Positions 27,801-36,941 are shown, counted from the stretch's first letter. The stretch: DNA of 64,000 nucleotides from QKTW01 sp052161885 (GCA_052161885.1 CP197396.1:1798001-1862000); one strand, 5' to 3'. Numbers and translations: made by a program. Notes: generated from the sequence alone by a model not told the origin.

Positions 27801-28568
27801 GTGCAGTATAACGACGTCCGCTACAAGAGCAAGTTCATCATCCTTGAGGCATCGGCTCAGGCAGCAGTTGAAAATTATGCTGCAGCCGAAGCACTTATTG
27901 TAGACCTCGTAAAAGACAATCCGAACGATTCTTTGCGTCCATGGGCCGAAAAAGTACTGGATTACATCACAAAGAACAAGCCAAAGCAACCTGCCGCTGC
28001 ACCAGCCCAGGGTGCCAACAGCAATAACCTCGGCGAAGGCCCGGTACACCCGCTGCCGCCGGGTACGCCAACCAGTCAGCCTCAACCCGCAACAAACGGG
28101 ACAAATACGCCGGCCCCGCAGCCGACAGCAAGCAATCCCGCCGGCCAGCCTGCTACGCCGGGAGCACCGGCAACAGTAGCACCGGCCAACATACCCGCCA
28201 CCTACACCTACAAACCGCAGGAAGAGCATTACTTTGTATTTGCATTTAAACAAATGGACAATAAAGCAATGGGTGTAAAAGCGGCACTTACAGATATGGA
28301 TAATATGAAATTTTCTACCCTGAACCTCTCCGCAAATCTCGAAATGCTGCAGGGGCAACAAGGGCTGGTAATAACACGCAGCTTCCAGAATGCAAGCCAG
28401 GCAAATATCTATCTCAATACATTTAAGGGTAATCCGCAAATAACAAGAGAATATACCTCTGCATCGGATTATGACGTGTTTATCATATCTGCCAAAAACC
28501 TGCTGAAGCTGCAGGCTGATAAATCCCTTGCAGATTACCTGCAGTTTTACAGGAAACAATATAAATAA
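24888..28568 (+). CDS. porW: T9SS component PorW/SprE, with a long repetitive N-terminal region
   Basis: 1226 residues, GTG start (no ATG is available before the signal peptide ending LLSYAQ). Residues ~40-270 are a highly charged repeat of about 12 residues with DSLKAVRK-like units, a likely coiled coil. From ~300 the family core begins (AIQNTFTRYNYYFNANRKMD ... SDMDSIIQKVS ... DDLYLLLGQAYYYKGNYENA), with TPR helices to ~1020, a Pro/Ala/Gln linker (~1040-1105) and a conserved C-terminal domain (EEHYFVFAFKQM ... DYDVFIISAKNLLKL). PorW/SprE is needed for type IX secretion and gliding, working with the PorK/N and PorL/M parts. Most homologues are lipoproteins; no lipobox cysteine is seen here. 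Confidence 0.87.
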   Translation: MQYSFKTIRLRTFVILLLIIGLHAGLLSYAQTRKSPPKKAAPATDSAARARQHMLDSTRLAQKKALDSIKTVRTHSTDSLKKARKHTIDSLAAIRKYRESKKYKDSVSNARLSKVNALRKSQKQHFDSLKATRQKQTDSIVSVRKHATDSLKAGQKKRTEKLAAIRKYKESKRFRDSVSVSRQLHMDSMRAVRKKFTDSAFASRKHIMDSSKQARKVYFDNLTAVRKKAADSLKAVRKVKADSLAKAKDARAKQQKVNEKKKEDKAKLALELKIKKKHEAWNNEKMLKKKWSLPRQAIQNTFTRYNYYFNANRKMDEALANMQRMAKSNNYDSLIELFPFNPDRDSAALSSDMDSIIQKVSLGVQIHDPRTKWGDDLYLLLGQAYYYKGNYENATASFRYAISILDRFKKKKTARPVSSKSREEPSIVEDEKKSMLDFLKHQTVHNESLLWLARVYTQSGHEGEAESVLDLLSADKKFPESLKGQLAVEEAFLTLKQHNVHTASEQLGIVSNDNNVEHWLRLRAAYLNGQLLQRQGNYNAAAESFRKVIDLQPKIDMDFYARKYLAYNIMYGGGDQKDAIASLKKLLNDGKYTPYYDQVYFVLGRLAANTGNTQDAITYLSKSISTPKASKKQKAVSFASLGDVYYSVHQYEAAKKAYDSASYLASHAPNDPLIAQAVRRSKALDEITGPVHTIYTEDSLLVLSGLSEKEQRNAARKYIRHAEQLRADSIFKAENAGVNAVATTDPSQNDNNYTNWYYTNPSLMQQGYNEFKRKWGNRALTDNWSRMSSVSLSGSTAANTTTPDTTTAAAPAANPNGGQIAYDENGIPTEESLLSFIPNTADKQNKARLRIQRAYIDLANAYVRQLEDFPQALQTLDSLDSKYPAHEHKAQDYYLRYLVALKQNKLPLAQEYSSKLQKEYPESQYASLVRPTEDNPNGNTQVTVAAYYDQTYDLLNQRQFTEVITRAKNGRVQYNDVRYKSKFIILEASAQAAVENYAAAEALIVDLVKDNPNDSLRPWAEKVLDYITKNKPKQPAAAPAQGANSNNLGEGPVHPLPPGTPTSQPQPATNGTNTPAPQPTASNPAGQPATPGAPATVAPANIPATYTYKPQEEHYFVFAFKQMDNKAMGVKAALTDMDNMKFSTLNLSANLEMLQGQQGLVITRSFQNASQANIYLNTFKGNPQITREYTSASDYDVFIISAKNLLKLQADKSLADYLQFYRKQYK

Positions 28569-28586
28569 TTCAATACCAGATTACAG

Positions 28587-28622
28587 GCGTGCAATTATCT
28601 TTACAGGTATTGCACGCTTTTT
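28587..28622 (+). terminator. Intrinsic terminator after porW
   Basis: GCGTGCAAT (28587-28595) and ATTGCACGC (28609-28617) pair, followed by TTTTT. It lies 19 bases after the stop. Confidence 0.87.
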
Positions 28623-28747
28623 GCTATATACAAATAGCTAATTTTCCGGCATTAATTCTGTTTATATGCAGATGGGAGGAACCTGAGAGGCCCCTCTGGC
28701 CAACTTCGGAAAAAAAACAGTAAATTGAAAAAGGAGTAAAATCAATT

Positions 28748-31009
28748 ATGCAGACAACGGCTATACCGACATACGACAAAAACGAAGAAGAAGAAAAAAA
28801 ACTGATTCTCAGAGAATACCGCGCATTGCTGCGTGCATTGAAACAACGCCTGAAAAAAGGAGATAAAGAAATGGTGCGTCGCGCATTTGAAATTGCCGTA
28901 GATGCCCATAAAGATATGCGCCGCAAATCCGGCGAACCCTATATTCTGCATCCGCTTGCCGTAGCACGGATAGCTGTGGAAGAAATAGGCCTGGGTGTTA
29001 CCTCATCCATCTGCGCATTGCTGCATGATGTAGTGGAAGACACTGAAATGACCCTGGAAGACATTACCCGCGAATTTGGCGCCAGTTATGCTAAAATTAT
29101 CGATGGTCTTACCAAAATATCTAACGTTGTAGACCTTAAGGACAGCACAACAGTACAGGCAGAAAATTTCCGTAAGATACTGCTCACACTTGCCGAAGAT
29201 CCGCGCGTAATACTCATAAAACTGGCAGACAGGTTGCACAACATGCGCACGCTCGACAGTATGAGCCGTGAAAAACAACTGAAAATTTCGTCTGAAACAA
29301 CCTACATCTATTCCCCCCTCGCCCACAGGCTCGGGCTCTATGAAATAAAATCAGAACTGGAAGACCTGGCGTTGAAATACACACAGCCAGACGTGTATGA
29401 CGAAATTACAACCGGGCTTAAAGACACCAAAAGGGAACGTACACGTTACATCAATGAGTTCATCCGTCCGATAAAAGAAGAATTGCAGCAACTGGGCTTC
29501 AACTTCGACATATACGGCCGGCCCAAAGCAATACATTCCATCTGGAATAAAATGCGGACCAAGCATGTGGCTTTTGAAGAAGTCTACGATCTGTTTGCCA
29601 TCCGCATTATACTGGATTCTGATGTAGAACATGAAAAAGAAGAATGCTGGAAAGTTTACTCCATCATCACCAATTTCTACCGACCGAGTACAGAACGCCT
29701 CCGCGACTGGATAAGCGTACCGAAAGGAAACGGTTATGAAGCGCTGCACACTACTGTAATGGGGCCTGCCGGCCGCTGGGTGGAAGTGCAGATACGCACA
29801 CGCCGCATGAACGACATCGCTGAAAAAGGCCTTGCCGCCCACTGGAAATACAAAGAAGGCGCCACCACACAACAGGAAAGCAAACTGGATAGCTGGCTGC
29901 AGCACCTGCGCGATATGCTCAGCAACCCGGACACTGATACACTCGATTTTCTCCAGGACTTTAAACTGGATCTGTTTACAGAGGAAATATATATCTACAC
30001 TCCGAAAGGCGAAATGCGTGTATTACCCAAAGGTGCTACCGCACTCGATTTTGCATTTGACATACACTCTGAACTGGGTGCACGATGCATAGGAGCTAAA
30101 GTAAACTACCGGCTGGTTCCGCTGAGCCATGTACTCAAGAGCGGCGACCAGGTGGAAGTCATTACCTCATCCAAACAAAAACCATCCGAAGACTGGCTTA
30201 CGTTTGTTACAACGGCCAAAGCCAAATCGAGGATTAAATATTACCTCAAAGAAGAAAAAAGACGTATTGCCGAAGACGGTAAGGAAGTATTGCAGCGCAA
30301 GCTGGAACATATGAAGCTGCAGCTCTCCGGGTGGAACATCAATGAACTTTGCCAGCACTATAAAAAGCAATCGTCACTGGACCTGTTCTATGGTGTGGCA
30401 GTGGGCAATGTAGACCTGAAAGAGCTGAAAGACTTTACCATTCACGGGGATAAACTGCAGCAACCCGTTAAAGAGAAAGAAGTAAAGCTGGATACGAAAC
30501 ATATGGTCTCAGAAGATGAGATTATGAAACAGAAACCGGCCAAAGGTGCAGAACTGATCATTTTCGGAGAAAGCTCAGATAAGATACTGTATAAACTGGC
30601 ACAGTGCTGCCAGCCGATTCCGGGCGATGATGTATTCGGTTTTATCACATCGGGTGAGGGCCTGAAAATACACCGTACAGATTGTCCCAATGCCGCACAG
30701 CTGCTGGCTAACTACGGGCACAGAGTAGTAAAAACCAAATGGGCCAAAAACAAAGAAATTTCATTCCTCAGCGGCGTACGCATTACCGGCCTTGACGATG
30801 TAGGTGTGATACAGAAGATCACCAACGTCATCTCCGCCGATCTGAAGATGAACATGCGCTCCCTGAGTATTGACTCTAAAGACGGCATTTTTGAAGGTAC
30901 CATCATGGTGTATGTACATGACCGTGATGAGCTGGATGTTCTTTGTGACCGCCTGGAACAGCTGAATGGCATCAATAAAGTGGAGCGCCTGGAAACACAG
31001 GGAGAATGA
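28748..31009 (+). CDS. rsh: Bifunctional (p)ppGpp synthetase/hydrolase (RelA/SpoT homologue)
   Basis: 753 residues. The HD hydrolase domain (about 45-200) has the HD pair H93-D94 in LLHDVVEDTEM. The synthetase domain (about 250-370) has GRPKAIHSIWNKM, DLFAIRIILDS, GNGYEALHTTV and VEVQIRTRRM. A TGS domain (about 405-465, ELGARCIGAKVNYRLVPLSH), a zinc-finger/RIS region with CCQPIPGDDV, and a C-terminal ACT domain complete the long RSH form. R-P-K in the synthetase loop fits the bifunctional type. It has a strong AAAGGAG just before the start, rare among these genes. It sets ppGpp levels during starvation. Confidence 0.95.
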   Translation: MQTTAIPTYDKNEEEEKKLILREYRALLRALKQRLKKGDKEMVRRAFEIAVDAHKDMRRKSGEPYILHPLAVARIAVEEIGLGVTSSICALLHDVVEDTEMTLEDITREFGASYAKIIDGLTKISNVVDLKDSTTVQAENFRKILLTLAEDPRVILIKLADRLHNMRTLDSMSREKQLKISSETTYIYSPLAHRLGLYEIKSELEDLALKYTQPDVYDEITTGLKDTKRERTRYINEFIRPIKEELQQLGFNFDIYGRPKAIHSIWNKMRTKHVAFEEVYDLFAIRIILDSDVEHEKEECWKVYSIITNFYRPSTERLRDWISVPKGNGYEALHTTVMGPAGRWVEVQIRTRRMNDIAEKGLAAHWKYKEGATTQQESKLDSWLQHLRDMLSNPDTDTLDFLQDFKLDLFTEEIYIYTPKGEMRVLPKGATALDFAFDIHSELGARCIGAKVNYRLVPLSHVLKSGDQVEVITSSKQKPSEDWLTFVTTAKAKSRIKYYLKEEKRRIAEDGKEVLQRKLEHMKLQLSGWNINELCQHYKKQSSLDLFYGVAVGNVDLKELKDFTIHGDKLQQPVKEKEVKLDTKHMVSEDEIMKQKPAKGAELIIFGESSDKILYKLAQCCQPIPGDDVFGFITSGEGLKIHRTDCPNAAQLLANYGHRVVKTKWAKNKEISFLSGVRITGLDDVGVIQKITNVISADLKMNMRSLSIDSKDGIFEGTIMVYVHDRDELDVLCDRLEQLNGINKVERLETQGE

Positions 31010-31011
31010 TA

Positions 31012-31145
31012 AATTTTAAGATTAGCGGATGTGATAATGTGCTAATGTGAATGATGAGGATAATGTGCTTATAAGTCATATATCCATTTTCACATGCTCA
31101 ATACTCATATCCCAAATCTCACATTTCACTATTGACTATTACTAC
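31012..31145 (+). repeat. Word-repeat 3'-UTR element, copy C
   Basis: After the rsh stop: TTTTAAGATTAGCGGATGTG, then ATAATGTGCTAATGTGAATG, and later CTCAATACTCATATC and AAATCTCACATTTCACTATT. The second half is shared with copies D and E. It fills the gap before the carboxypeptidase gene. Confidence 0.65.
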
Positions 31146-31153
31146 CTCAGATA

Positions 31154-32647
31154 ATGAACAAGCAATATCAAAGCTACAAAGAACAGACACAGAAGGCCGC
31201 TGACCTGCAATATGCATCAGCAGTATTAGGCTGGGACCAGGAAGTATACATGCCTGAAAAGGGCTTTTCCTTCAGGGGAAGACAGCTGGCTACACTTGCT
31301 TCCATGGCACATGAAATGGTAACGGATAAATCTTATGGCGAACTGCTGCACCTCCTCGCCTCAGCAACAGACCTGCAGGATAATGAGCTGCAGAACGTAC
31401 GCCTGAGCCTGGAAGATTATGAGAAAAACGCAAAACTGCCAGCATCTTTTATAGAAGAGATCACCCGCCAGACCAGCGCCAGCTATAACGCCTGGATACA
31501 GGCACGCAAAGAAAATAACTTCGATATATACATACCGGAACTGGAAAAAATGGTAGCCCTGAAAAAACAGCAGGCGGAGCTATATGGCTATACCAGTCAC
31601 CCATACGATGCACTGCTCGATGAATATGAAAAAGGAGCTACCGTTGCCTTACTTGATCCCGTTTTTGAAAAAGTAAAAGCGCAGTTACCTCCATTCCTCG
31701 CCCGCATCAGTTCAGCCACACAGGTAGATGATAGCTTTTTCCGCCAATACTTCCCCAGACAATCCCAATGGGATTTTTCACTGGAAGTGCTGCGCACTAT
31801 GGGCTACGATTTTGCAGCAGGACGACAGGATATTTCGGAACATCCGTTCACTACATCTTTTTCGCCTGCAGACGTGCGTGTAACCACACGTGTAGATGAA
31901 CAAAACTTTGCCTCATTACTTTGGAGCAGTATTCATGAAGGCGGACATGCTTTATACGAACAAGGCCTGCCGGAAAGCGAGTATGGCCTGCCGCTTGGCG
32001 CAGCTGCATCCCTTGCAGTACATGAATCACAATCCAGATTGTGGGAAAACTGTGTAGGCCGCAGCCTTGCATTCTGGACGCACTTTTACCCCATCCTGCA
32101 ACAGCATTTTGAACAACTCACCGGCACATCATTGCTGAGTTTCTTCAAAGGCATGAACCAGGTAAAACCGTCCCTGGTACGTACAGAAGCGGATGAAGTA
32201 ACCTACCATTTCCATGTGCTTATCCGTTATGAAATAGAAAAGGCGCTGATAGAAGGCTCTTTGCAGGTAAAAGACCTCCGTGAGGCATGGAACAGTAAGT
32301 ACGAACAATACCTCGGCATCCGTCCGCAGGATGACAAACATGGTGTACTGCAGGACGTACACTGGAGCCACGGCAGCTTCGGATATTTTCCTACATATTC
32401 ACTCGGCAGCTTTTATGCGGCCCAGTTTTTTGCACAGGCAAAACAGGAAATACCTGCACTCACAGCAGAACTGGAAAAAGGTGTTACGATAAACCTGCTG
32501 CACTGGCTCAGGGAAAAAGTACACCAGTACGGGCGTCGATTCACTTCTGAAGAACTGTGCACGCGCATAACCGGCCGCGGCCTTGACTTCAGCACGTTTA
32601 TGCAATACCTGGAAGAAAAATATGCCACTGTGTATGATATGAAATAA
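31154..32647 (+). CDS. M32-family carboxypeptidase (Taq type)
   Basis: 497 residues, no signal peptide, so cytoplasmic. The metal site HEGGH is at 261-265 in SSIHEGGHALYEQGL, followed by the family motif HESQSRLWEN and by FFKGMNQVKPSLVRTEADEV (all M32 signatures). It removes C-terminal residues from peptides with broad specificity. The stop codon overlaps the start of the next gene by one base (TAATG), so they are translationally coupled. Confidence 0.95.
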   Translation: MNKQYQSYKEQTQKAADLQYASAVLGWDQEVYMPEKGFSFRGRQLATLASMAHEMVTDKSYGELLHLLASATDLQDNELQNVRLSLEDYEKNAKLPASFIEEITRQTSASYNAWIQARKENNFDIYIPELEKMVALKKQQAELYGYTSHPYDALLDEYEKGATVALLDPVFEKVKAQLPPFLARISSATQVDDSFFRQYFPRQSQWDFSLEVLRTMGYDFAAGRQDISEHPFTTSFSPADVRVTTRVDEQNFASLLWSSIHEGGHALYEQGLPESEYGLPLGAAASLAVHESQSRLWENCVGRSLAFWTHFYPILQQHFEQLTGTSLLSFFKGMNQVKPSLVRTEADEVTYHFHVLIRYEIEKALIEGSLQVKDLREAWNSKYEQYLGIRPQDDKHGVLQDVHWSHGSFGYFPTYSLGSFYAAQFFAQAKQEIPALTAELEKGVTINLLHWLREKVHQYGRRFTSEELCTRITGRGLDFSTFMQYLEEKYATVYDMK

Positions 32648-33141
32648 TGTCCCAGATCATCCGTTATAACGAACCACTTCATATTGATGAGCTTACCTTT
32701 CTCCGTACCAAAGAAGCAAAGGAAAGAGCCCAGTTTTATAAAGTGGTTCGTATTTTATTGATACTGTGTTTCGTTATCCCTTTTGCCATTGCCTGGGTTC
32801 ATGCATATGATGGCAAAGATCCCGACCCATTCTCTTACAAATCCTATTTTATCGGCGTGGGCGCACTTACTTCATTGCTGGCAATAGGTGTATATGTTTC
32901 TTACCACAATACCCTCGGCAAGCTGCACTCAGATATTACGCACGGCACCAAAACAATTGAACAAACTCACATAACCCGCAAACAATATATGCCGCAGACC
33001 AATACCTTTTATTTTTACCTGGATTCTCCCAATAAACTGAGTATTGAAGTAAGCCACAGTGATTATGACGGTATGAATGAAGGTGATGAGCTGAATATAG
33101 AATACACTACGTATTCCCAGCTGTACCTTGGCTATTTCTGA
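32647..33141 (+). CDS. Small membrane protein of unknown function
   Basis: 164 residues with two membrane helices (about 38-58 and 73-95) between a charged N-terminus and a C-terminal soluble beta-rich part. Start ATG 32647 overlaps the stop of the carboxypeptidase gene. Family not recognised; the pairing with M32 may simply be operon sharing. Confidence 0.68.
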   Translation: MSQIIRYNEPLHIDELTFLRTKEAKERAQFYKVVRILLILCFVIPFAIAWVHAYDGKDPDPFSYKSYFIGVGALTSLLAIGVYVSYHNTLGKLHSDITHGTKTIEQTHITRKQYMPQTNTFYFYLDSPNKLSIEVSHSDYDGMNEGDELNIEYTTYSQLYLGYF

Positions 33142-33352
33142 TTAATGTGATAATTCGAAAATTAGCTGATTAGCTGATGTGCTTATATACAGATGTGGGT
33201 GATGTACTGATTTGATAATTACCGGATGCCCTCCTTCTACTCCGCCCGGGGTGATATCTGCTTATTGAAATAATTGCGTAATGCGCTGATTCAATAATGT
33301 GAATACTACACCCACATCTCAACACCCACATCTCAATACTCATATCTCACAT
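33142..33352 (+). repeat. Word-repeat 3'-UTR element, copy D
   Basis: It lies between convergent genes. From the left stop: TTAATGTGATAATTCGAAAA, TTAGCTGATTAGCTGATGTG. At the right it ends CTCAATACTCATATCTCACA at the stop codon of the DUF5686 gene. About 50 bases of unrelated sequence (33225-33275) interrupt it. Confidence 0.65.
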
Positions 33353-35772
33353 CAAAACTCCACACCCAACCCATACACAAAGCGGCCATTGTCATATGGA
33401 CTGAATTCTGAGGTCCAGTGATAAAAATACCCGAAGTTTAAAGTGAGATAATATACCCCGAGATAGTTGTACCGTACAATGCTGTTCAGCATAACACCGG
33501 TTTCATGATAGGCATTATCCGGCACGAGGATTTTAACCAGTTGCTGTGCCTCCGGATGCTGTAATGTTCCGTAAAGTATATTGTGGCCAAGCCCAAGGAA
33601 AGGCGCGGAACTGAATGCAAAGTTTTTCGACTGCAGCCGGTACAGTTTCCAGTCAAAATCATGTTTCCAGTAAATATTGACAAACTGGTCTGTATAATAG
33701 TCATATGGATGCATAGTGAGCATACCTCCAAAACTGTAAAGTGCACTTTTATCTGCCAGGAAACCATTTGCAGCAAACAGCTTACTGAGCGGCAGCGGCT
33801 GATCGCTCCAGGATTTACCTGCTGTAACCAGGATACGCTCATTACCAATGCGGTTCAGATGTTTCTGCCAGCTGACTGCCGCCAAAGTCTGGGTATATGA
33901 AGTCTGCCAACTGCCGTTCTCTATAGAACCGGTAGTAACACGTGCATACAATATGGGAAATTTACTGCCGGTACTTATATAACGGTTGAACAGAGGCGCG
34001 GTCCGCTCGGCATACGCATAGCGCAGCCCAAGGCTAACCTCTTTTGCCGTAAACGTAGGGTTCATTGCCACACCATCTGGCTGAAAAGAATATTCATACT
34101 TTGGCGTAAGATCTTCATACCTGCCGGAAATTTCGGCCGTGAGATAATTGATGCGCTTTTTAAAGGAGGCACTGTAGCTTTTCACCTCATCTACCCGGTA
34201 CATAAGCAGGCGGCGAAGATAGTTTTTATCAAGGTCGCGATTTATCTGCACACGGCCCGGATCGCGCAGGTCATTATCATATGCAATGCGGAATACAGTT
34301 TCTTTGTATTTATCCAGGTAAAACTCTGTAAAGCCGCCATACTTCCAGTGTACATCACCGGTACCATACCCGGCCCATCCGCCGACAGACAGCCATGGTA
34401 TCAGCCGTTCATTGGTCTGCAGTCCCAGTCCCCAGCGGTTTTTCTCATAACGGTTAACACTGTAAATACGTTTCAGGTCTATATCGAATATCCCGGCGGG
34501 CACTTTGGCTTCCGTAAGTTTATCCAGCAGCGGCAGAAACCTGTCAGCATGTATACTTCCCATAAGGCTGTCTATAACCACATAAGTACGCACTTCTTTA
34601 TTATCAAGCGCTACCGGCCTCAGCTTATTCCAGGCAGTATCGTCCAGTTCGTTGGCGTGCGGCTGCAACCGCACTGTATGCTGCTTATCAAACTTAAACT
34701 GATCGTCGTTGTATGTAATAGAATCTATGCCCGAATTGCCTTTCATATAAACATCATAAACCACATTGTCCTGCTTTTGCTGCCAGTCTATAATGTAATT
34801 GAGATGTGCCGGGAACCAACGGCCCGAAGCTTTGCTGTATTGCTGTTCTATACGCACTGTACGCTTCAGCTGCTCGTCATATGTTGTAGCAACAAGGTAG
34901 GCAATGGCGTAATTGTCCGAACTGATATACACTTGTCCTTTCAAGCCCTGCTGTCCTTTTTTGGGATAAAAACCTAACACCCAGATAGTGTCATTTCCCT
35001 GAACAAGCTCGTCATTAAGATTAAACTCATAGCGCAATCCGTATCCTCGGCTCACAGGATTATGAAAATCCTTGCCATTTAAAGCCAGGTAGTCTGAATA
35101 TGCATGAAAGGGCAGCGCATCTGTAATGATGTTAGTGAACATGTTTTTCTTAAACCCAGAAAAGCGGGAGCCTACCACATCCTCCTGCAGGTGTTGCGGT
35201 TTGCGCCAGGTACGTATACTGTAGGTTTCCGTCATGAGCAGGTGTTGGCTATCCAGCATAGCACGGAGTTCCCGGGCATCCGTACCTGTGTCATGCAGGT
35301 GGTAGCTATCCGGCATCTTAACGTCGGCAATCATTTTATAATAAATACGACAGCGATAAGCGTCATATTTGTCCGGATTATTGCTGTCTCTGCGGGAAAT
35401 GGCCATATTCAGTATATGCCGGATCTTATCATAGGGAGGTTTTATCACTACTTCGCTTAATGTTTCCTGTGCACTCAGGGCAATCTCCCGTGTGGCCAGT
35501 GGCAGGGGTACGCGCATTGTTTTGTAACCCAGGTAAGAAACTTCAAGAAAATCTACTCCTTCCGGCACGATGCACTCAAACTCGCCATTCAGTGAAGTAA
35601 TGCTGCCATTACTGGTATGCCCGCTGCGCACAGAAGCAAACGGCAGCGGCTGATGTGTTTTTTCATCTACAACGGTTCCTTTTACAACATGTTGCGCAAA
35701 AGCTGTTACAGATATCAAAAGAGTTGCAAGTATGCAAAAAACGGTCCTGGTACGGGAAAAAATTAACTGCAA
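33352..35772 (-). CDS. DUF5686 outer-membrane protein with carboxypeptidase-like regulatory domain
   Basis: 806 residues. A signal peptide (to TAFAQ) precedes a carboxypeptidase-like domain (HVVKGTVVDEKTHQPLPFAS, about 28-110). The long rest matches the DUF5686 layout, with DSNNPDKYDAYRCRIYYKM and C-terminal beta-strands ending YDNGRFVYGLGVEF with a terminal aromatic, as expected of a beta-barrel. Function not established. It lies alone and is divergent from the small lipoprotein gene. Confidence 0.85.
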   Translation of the reverse strand: MQLIFSRTRTVFCILATLLISVTAFAQHVVKGTVVDEKTHQPLPFASVRSGHTSNGSITSLNGEFECIVPEGVDFLEVSYLGYKTMRVPLPLATREIALSAQETLSEVVIKPPYDKIRHILNMAISRRDSNNPDKYDAYRCRIYYKMIADVKMPDSYHLHDTGTDARELRAMLDSQHLLMTETYSIRTWRKPQHLQEDVVGSRFSGFKKNMFTNIITDALPFHAYSDYLALNGKDFHNPVSRGYGLRYEFNLNDELVQGNDTIWVLGFYPKKGQQGLKGQVYISSDNYAIAYLVATTYDEQLKRTVRIEQQYSKASGRWFPAHLNYIIDWQQKQDNVVYDVYMKGNSGIDSITYNDDQFKFDKQHTVRLQPHANELDDTAWNKLRPVALDNKEVRTYVVIDSLMGSIHADRFLPLLDKLTEAKVPAGIFDIDLKRIYSVNRYEKNRWGLGLQTNERLIPWLSVGGWAGYGTGDVHWKYGGFTEFYLDKYKETVFRIAYDNDLRDPGRVQINRDLDKNYLRRLLMYRVDEVKSYSASFKKRINYLTAEISGRYEDLTPKYEYSFQPDGVAMNPTFTAKEVSLGLRYAYAERTAPLFNRYISTGSKFPILYARVTTGSIENGSWQTSYTQTLAAVSWQKHLNRIGNERILVTAGKSWSDQPLPLSKLFAANGFLADKSALYSFGGMLTMHPYDYYTDQFVNIYWKHDFDWKLYRLQSKNFAFSSAPFLGLGHNILYGTLQHPEAQQLVKILVPDNAYHETGVMLNSIVRYNYLGVYYLTLNFGYFYHWTSEFSPYDNGRFVYGLGVEF

Positions 35773-35822
35773 TTATTTGGGTTTTGTAGTGAAAAGATAA
35801 AACGATAACATTTATTTTTTAT

Positions 35823-35852
35823 TTTGCGTTATTAGCCACATTTCTATCTTTA
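35823..35852 (+). promoter_or_regulatory. Promoter of the DUF6252-like lipoprotein gene
   Basis: TTTG (35823-35826), 18-base spacer, TATCTTTA (35845-35852), one mismatch to TAnnTTTG. The ATG is at 35871, giving a leader of about 13 bases. Confidence 0.5.
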
Positions 35853-35870
35853 TATCATAAAACAGCCTGC

Positions 35871-36335
35871 ATGAAAAAGAAATTACTTTCTGCCTTATTA
35901 CTGGCCGGCACCAGTGTTGCCCTTTTTTCCTGTAACAATGGAGCTTATACTGCCACTCCTTCCGGAGGAACCACCTGGAACGGCGGCGGCGGTTCTGTCA
36001 GCAGCGGAACGATCACAGCAAAAATAAATGGTACACAGTGGAGCGGAACCGGGGCCGCCACTAATGCAGGTGCCTTTATAATCCTGGGAATGAGCACAGA
36101 CGGCAAAATAATGTCGCTTACACTTGACAGCTTTGCAGCAGCCAAAACATATACAATTTCATCTACCGGTTCTTCTGCATCATGGGCCACCACATTGGGC
36201 GGAGCTTCTACATCAGCAACTTCCGGCTCTATCGTTGTAACCAGCTACCAGAACAACCAGATACAAGGTACTTTTCAATGGGATGGCAGCGGATTGTCTG
36301 TAACAAACGGAGCATTCAACCTTCCTGTACAATAA
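35871..36335 (+). CDS. Small lipoprotein (DUF6252-like)
   Basis: 154 residues. The lipobox LFSC puts the lipid on C21 (MKKKLLSALLLAGTSVALFS-C). A Gly/Ser-rich linker follows, then a beta-rich domain (ITAKINGTQWSGTGA ... IQGTFQWDGSGLSVTNGAFN) of the DUF6252 type common in Bacteroidota lipoproteins. Likely in the outer membrane. Role unknown. Confidence 0.75.
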   Translation: MKKKLLSALLLAGTSVALFSCNNGAYTATPSGGTTWNGGGGSVSSGTITAKINGTQWSGTGAATNAGAFIILGMSTDGKIMSLTLDSFAAAKTYTISSTGSSASWATTLGGASTSATSGSIVVTSYQNNQIQGTFQWDGSGLSVTNGAFNLPVQ

Positions 36336-36361
36336 CGAAGAAGTTTTTATCAAATATTATC

Positions 36362-36389
36362 AGCCGGGCAGGAAATTGCCTGGCTTTTT
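36362..36389 (+). terminator. Intrinsic terminator after the lipoprotein gene
   Basis: AGCCGGGCA (36362-36370) pairs with TGCCTGGCT (36377-36385) with one G-T wobble, then TTTT. Confidence 0.85.
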
Positions 36390-36437
36390 AATGCTACTGA
36401 CCTTTTGTTTCCATTACCGCCCCAGGATCAGTTAATA

Positions 36438-36472
36438 CAAAAAGAGAAAGCCTGTGGAAAACCACAGGCTTT
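36438..36472 (-). terminator. Intrinsic terminator after rplS
   Basis: AAAGCCTGTGG (36447-36457) and CCACAGGCTTT (36462-36472) pair perfectly around four A. On the minus strand the stem is followed by CTCTTTTTG. Lies 21 bases after the rplS stop. Confidence 0.85.
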
Positions 36473-36493
36473 ATATCATAACTGAAGAAAGAA

Positions 36494-36874
36494 TTAAGCC
36501 GGTTGTTTGGCTGTTTTCTTGTCAACACTTTGTTTTTTCTCTTTAATACGTGCACTCTTACCGCTGCGGCTACGCAGGTAGTAGAGTTTAGCGCGGCGAA
36601 CACGACCTGTTTTGTTAACAGTAATAGATTCGATGTTCGGAGAGTACAGCGGGAATACGCGTTCTACACCTACACCATCAGAAATCTTACGTACAGTAAA
36701 GGTTTGCGTAAAGTTACGACCCTGACGCTTGATTACGTCGCCTTTAAAAGACTGGATACGTTCTTTTGCTCCTTCAATGATTTTATAGTTAACGGTTACG
36801 TTGTCACCTGCCTTAAATTTCGGAAATTCTTTCTTCCCGGTCAGTTGCTCATGTACAAATACTAAAGCGTCCAT
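36494..36874 (-). CDS. rplS: 50S ribosomal protein bL19
   Basis: 126 residues from MDALVFVHEQLTGKKEFPKF; the longer frame is rejected. The conserved block GVGVERVFPLYSPNIESITV and RRAKLYYLR are typical of bL19, which lies at the subunit interface near bridge B8. It is the last gene of rimM-trmD-rplS but has its own promoter in the 67-base gap after trmD. Confidence 0.96.
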   Translation of the reverse strand: MDALVFVHEQLTGKKEFPKFKAGDNVTVNYKIIEGAKERIQSFKGDVIKRQGRNFTQTFTVRKISDGVGVERVFPLYSPNIESITVNKTGRVRRAKLYYLRSRSGKSARIKEKKQSVDKKTAKQPA

Positions 36875-36895
36875 ATTGCTTTGATTTTGGGAGAG

Positions 36896-36926
36896 CAAAA
36901 GTAAGAAGATATTTGAGGAATACAAA
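36896..36926 (-). promoter_or_regulatory. Promoter of rplS
   Basis: On the minus strand: TTTG (36923-36926), 19-base spacer, TACTTTTG (36896-36903), both perfect consensus. Start near 36889, leader about 15 bases. Confidence 0.72.
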
Positions 36927-36941
36927 AAAAATATTCAATTA

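Noticed and set aside
27666..28559. 297-residue minus-strand frame
   Set aside because: Antisense of porW; very Cys/Arg-rich and without recognisable domains.
34348..34977. 209-residue plus-strand frame
   Set aside because: Antisense shadow of the DUF5686 gene.
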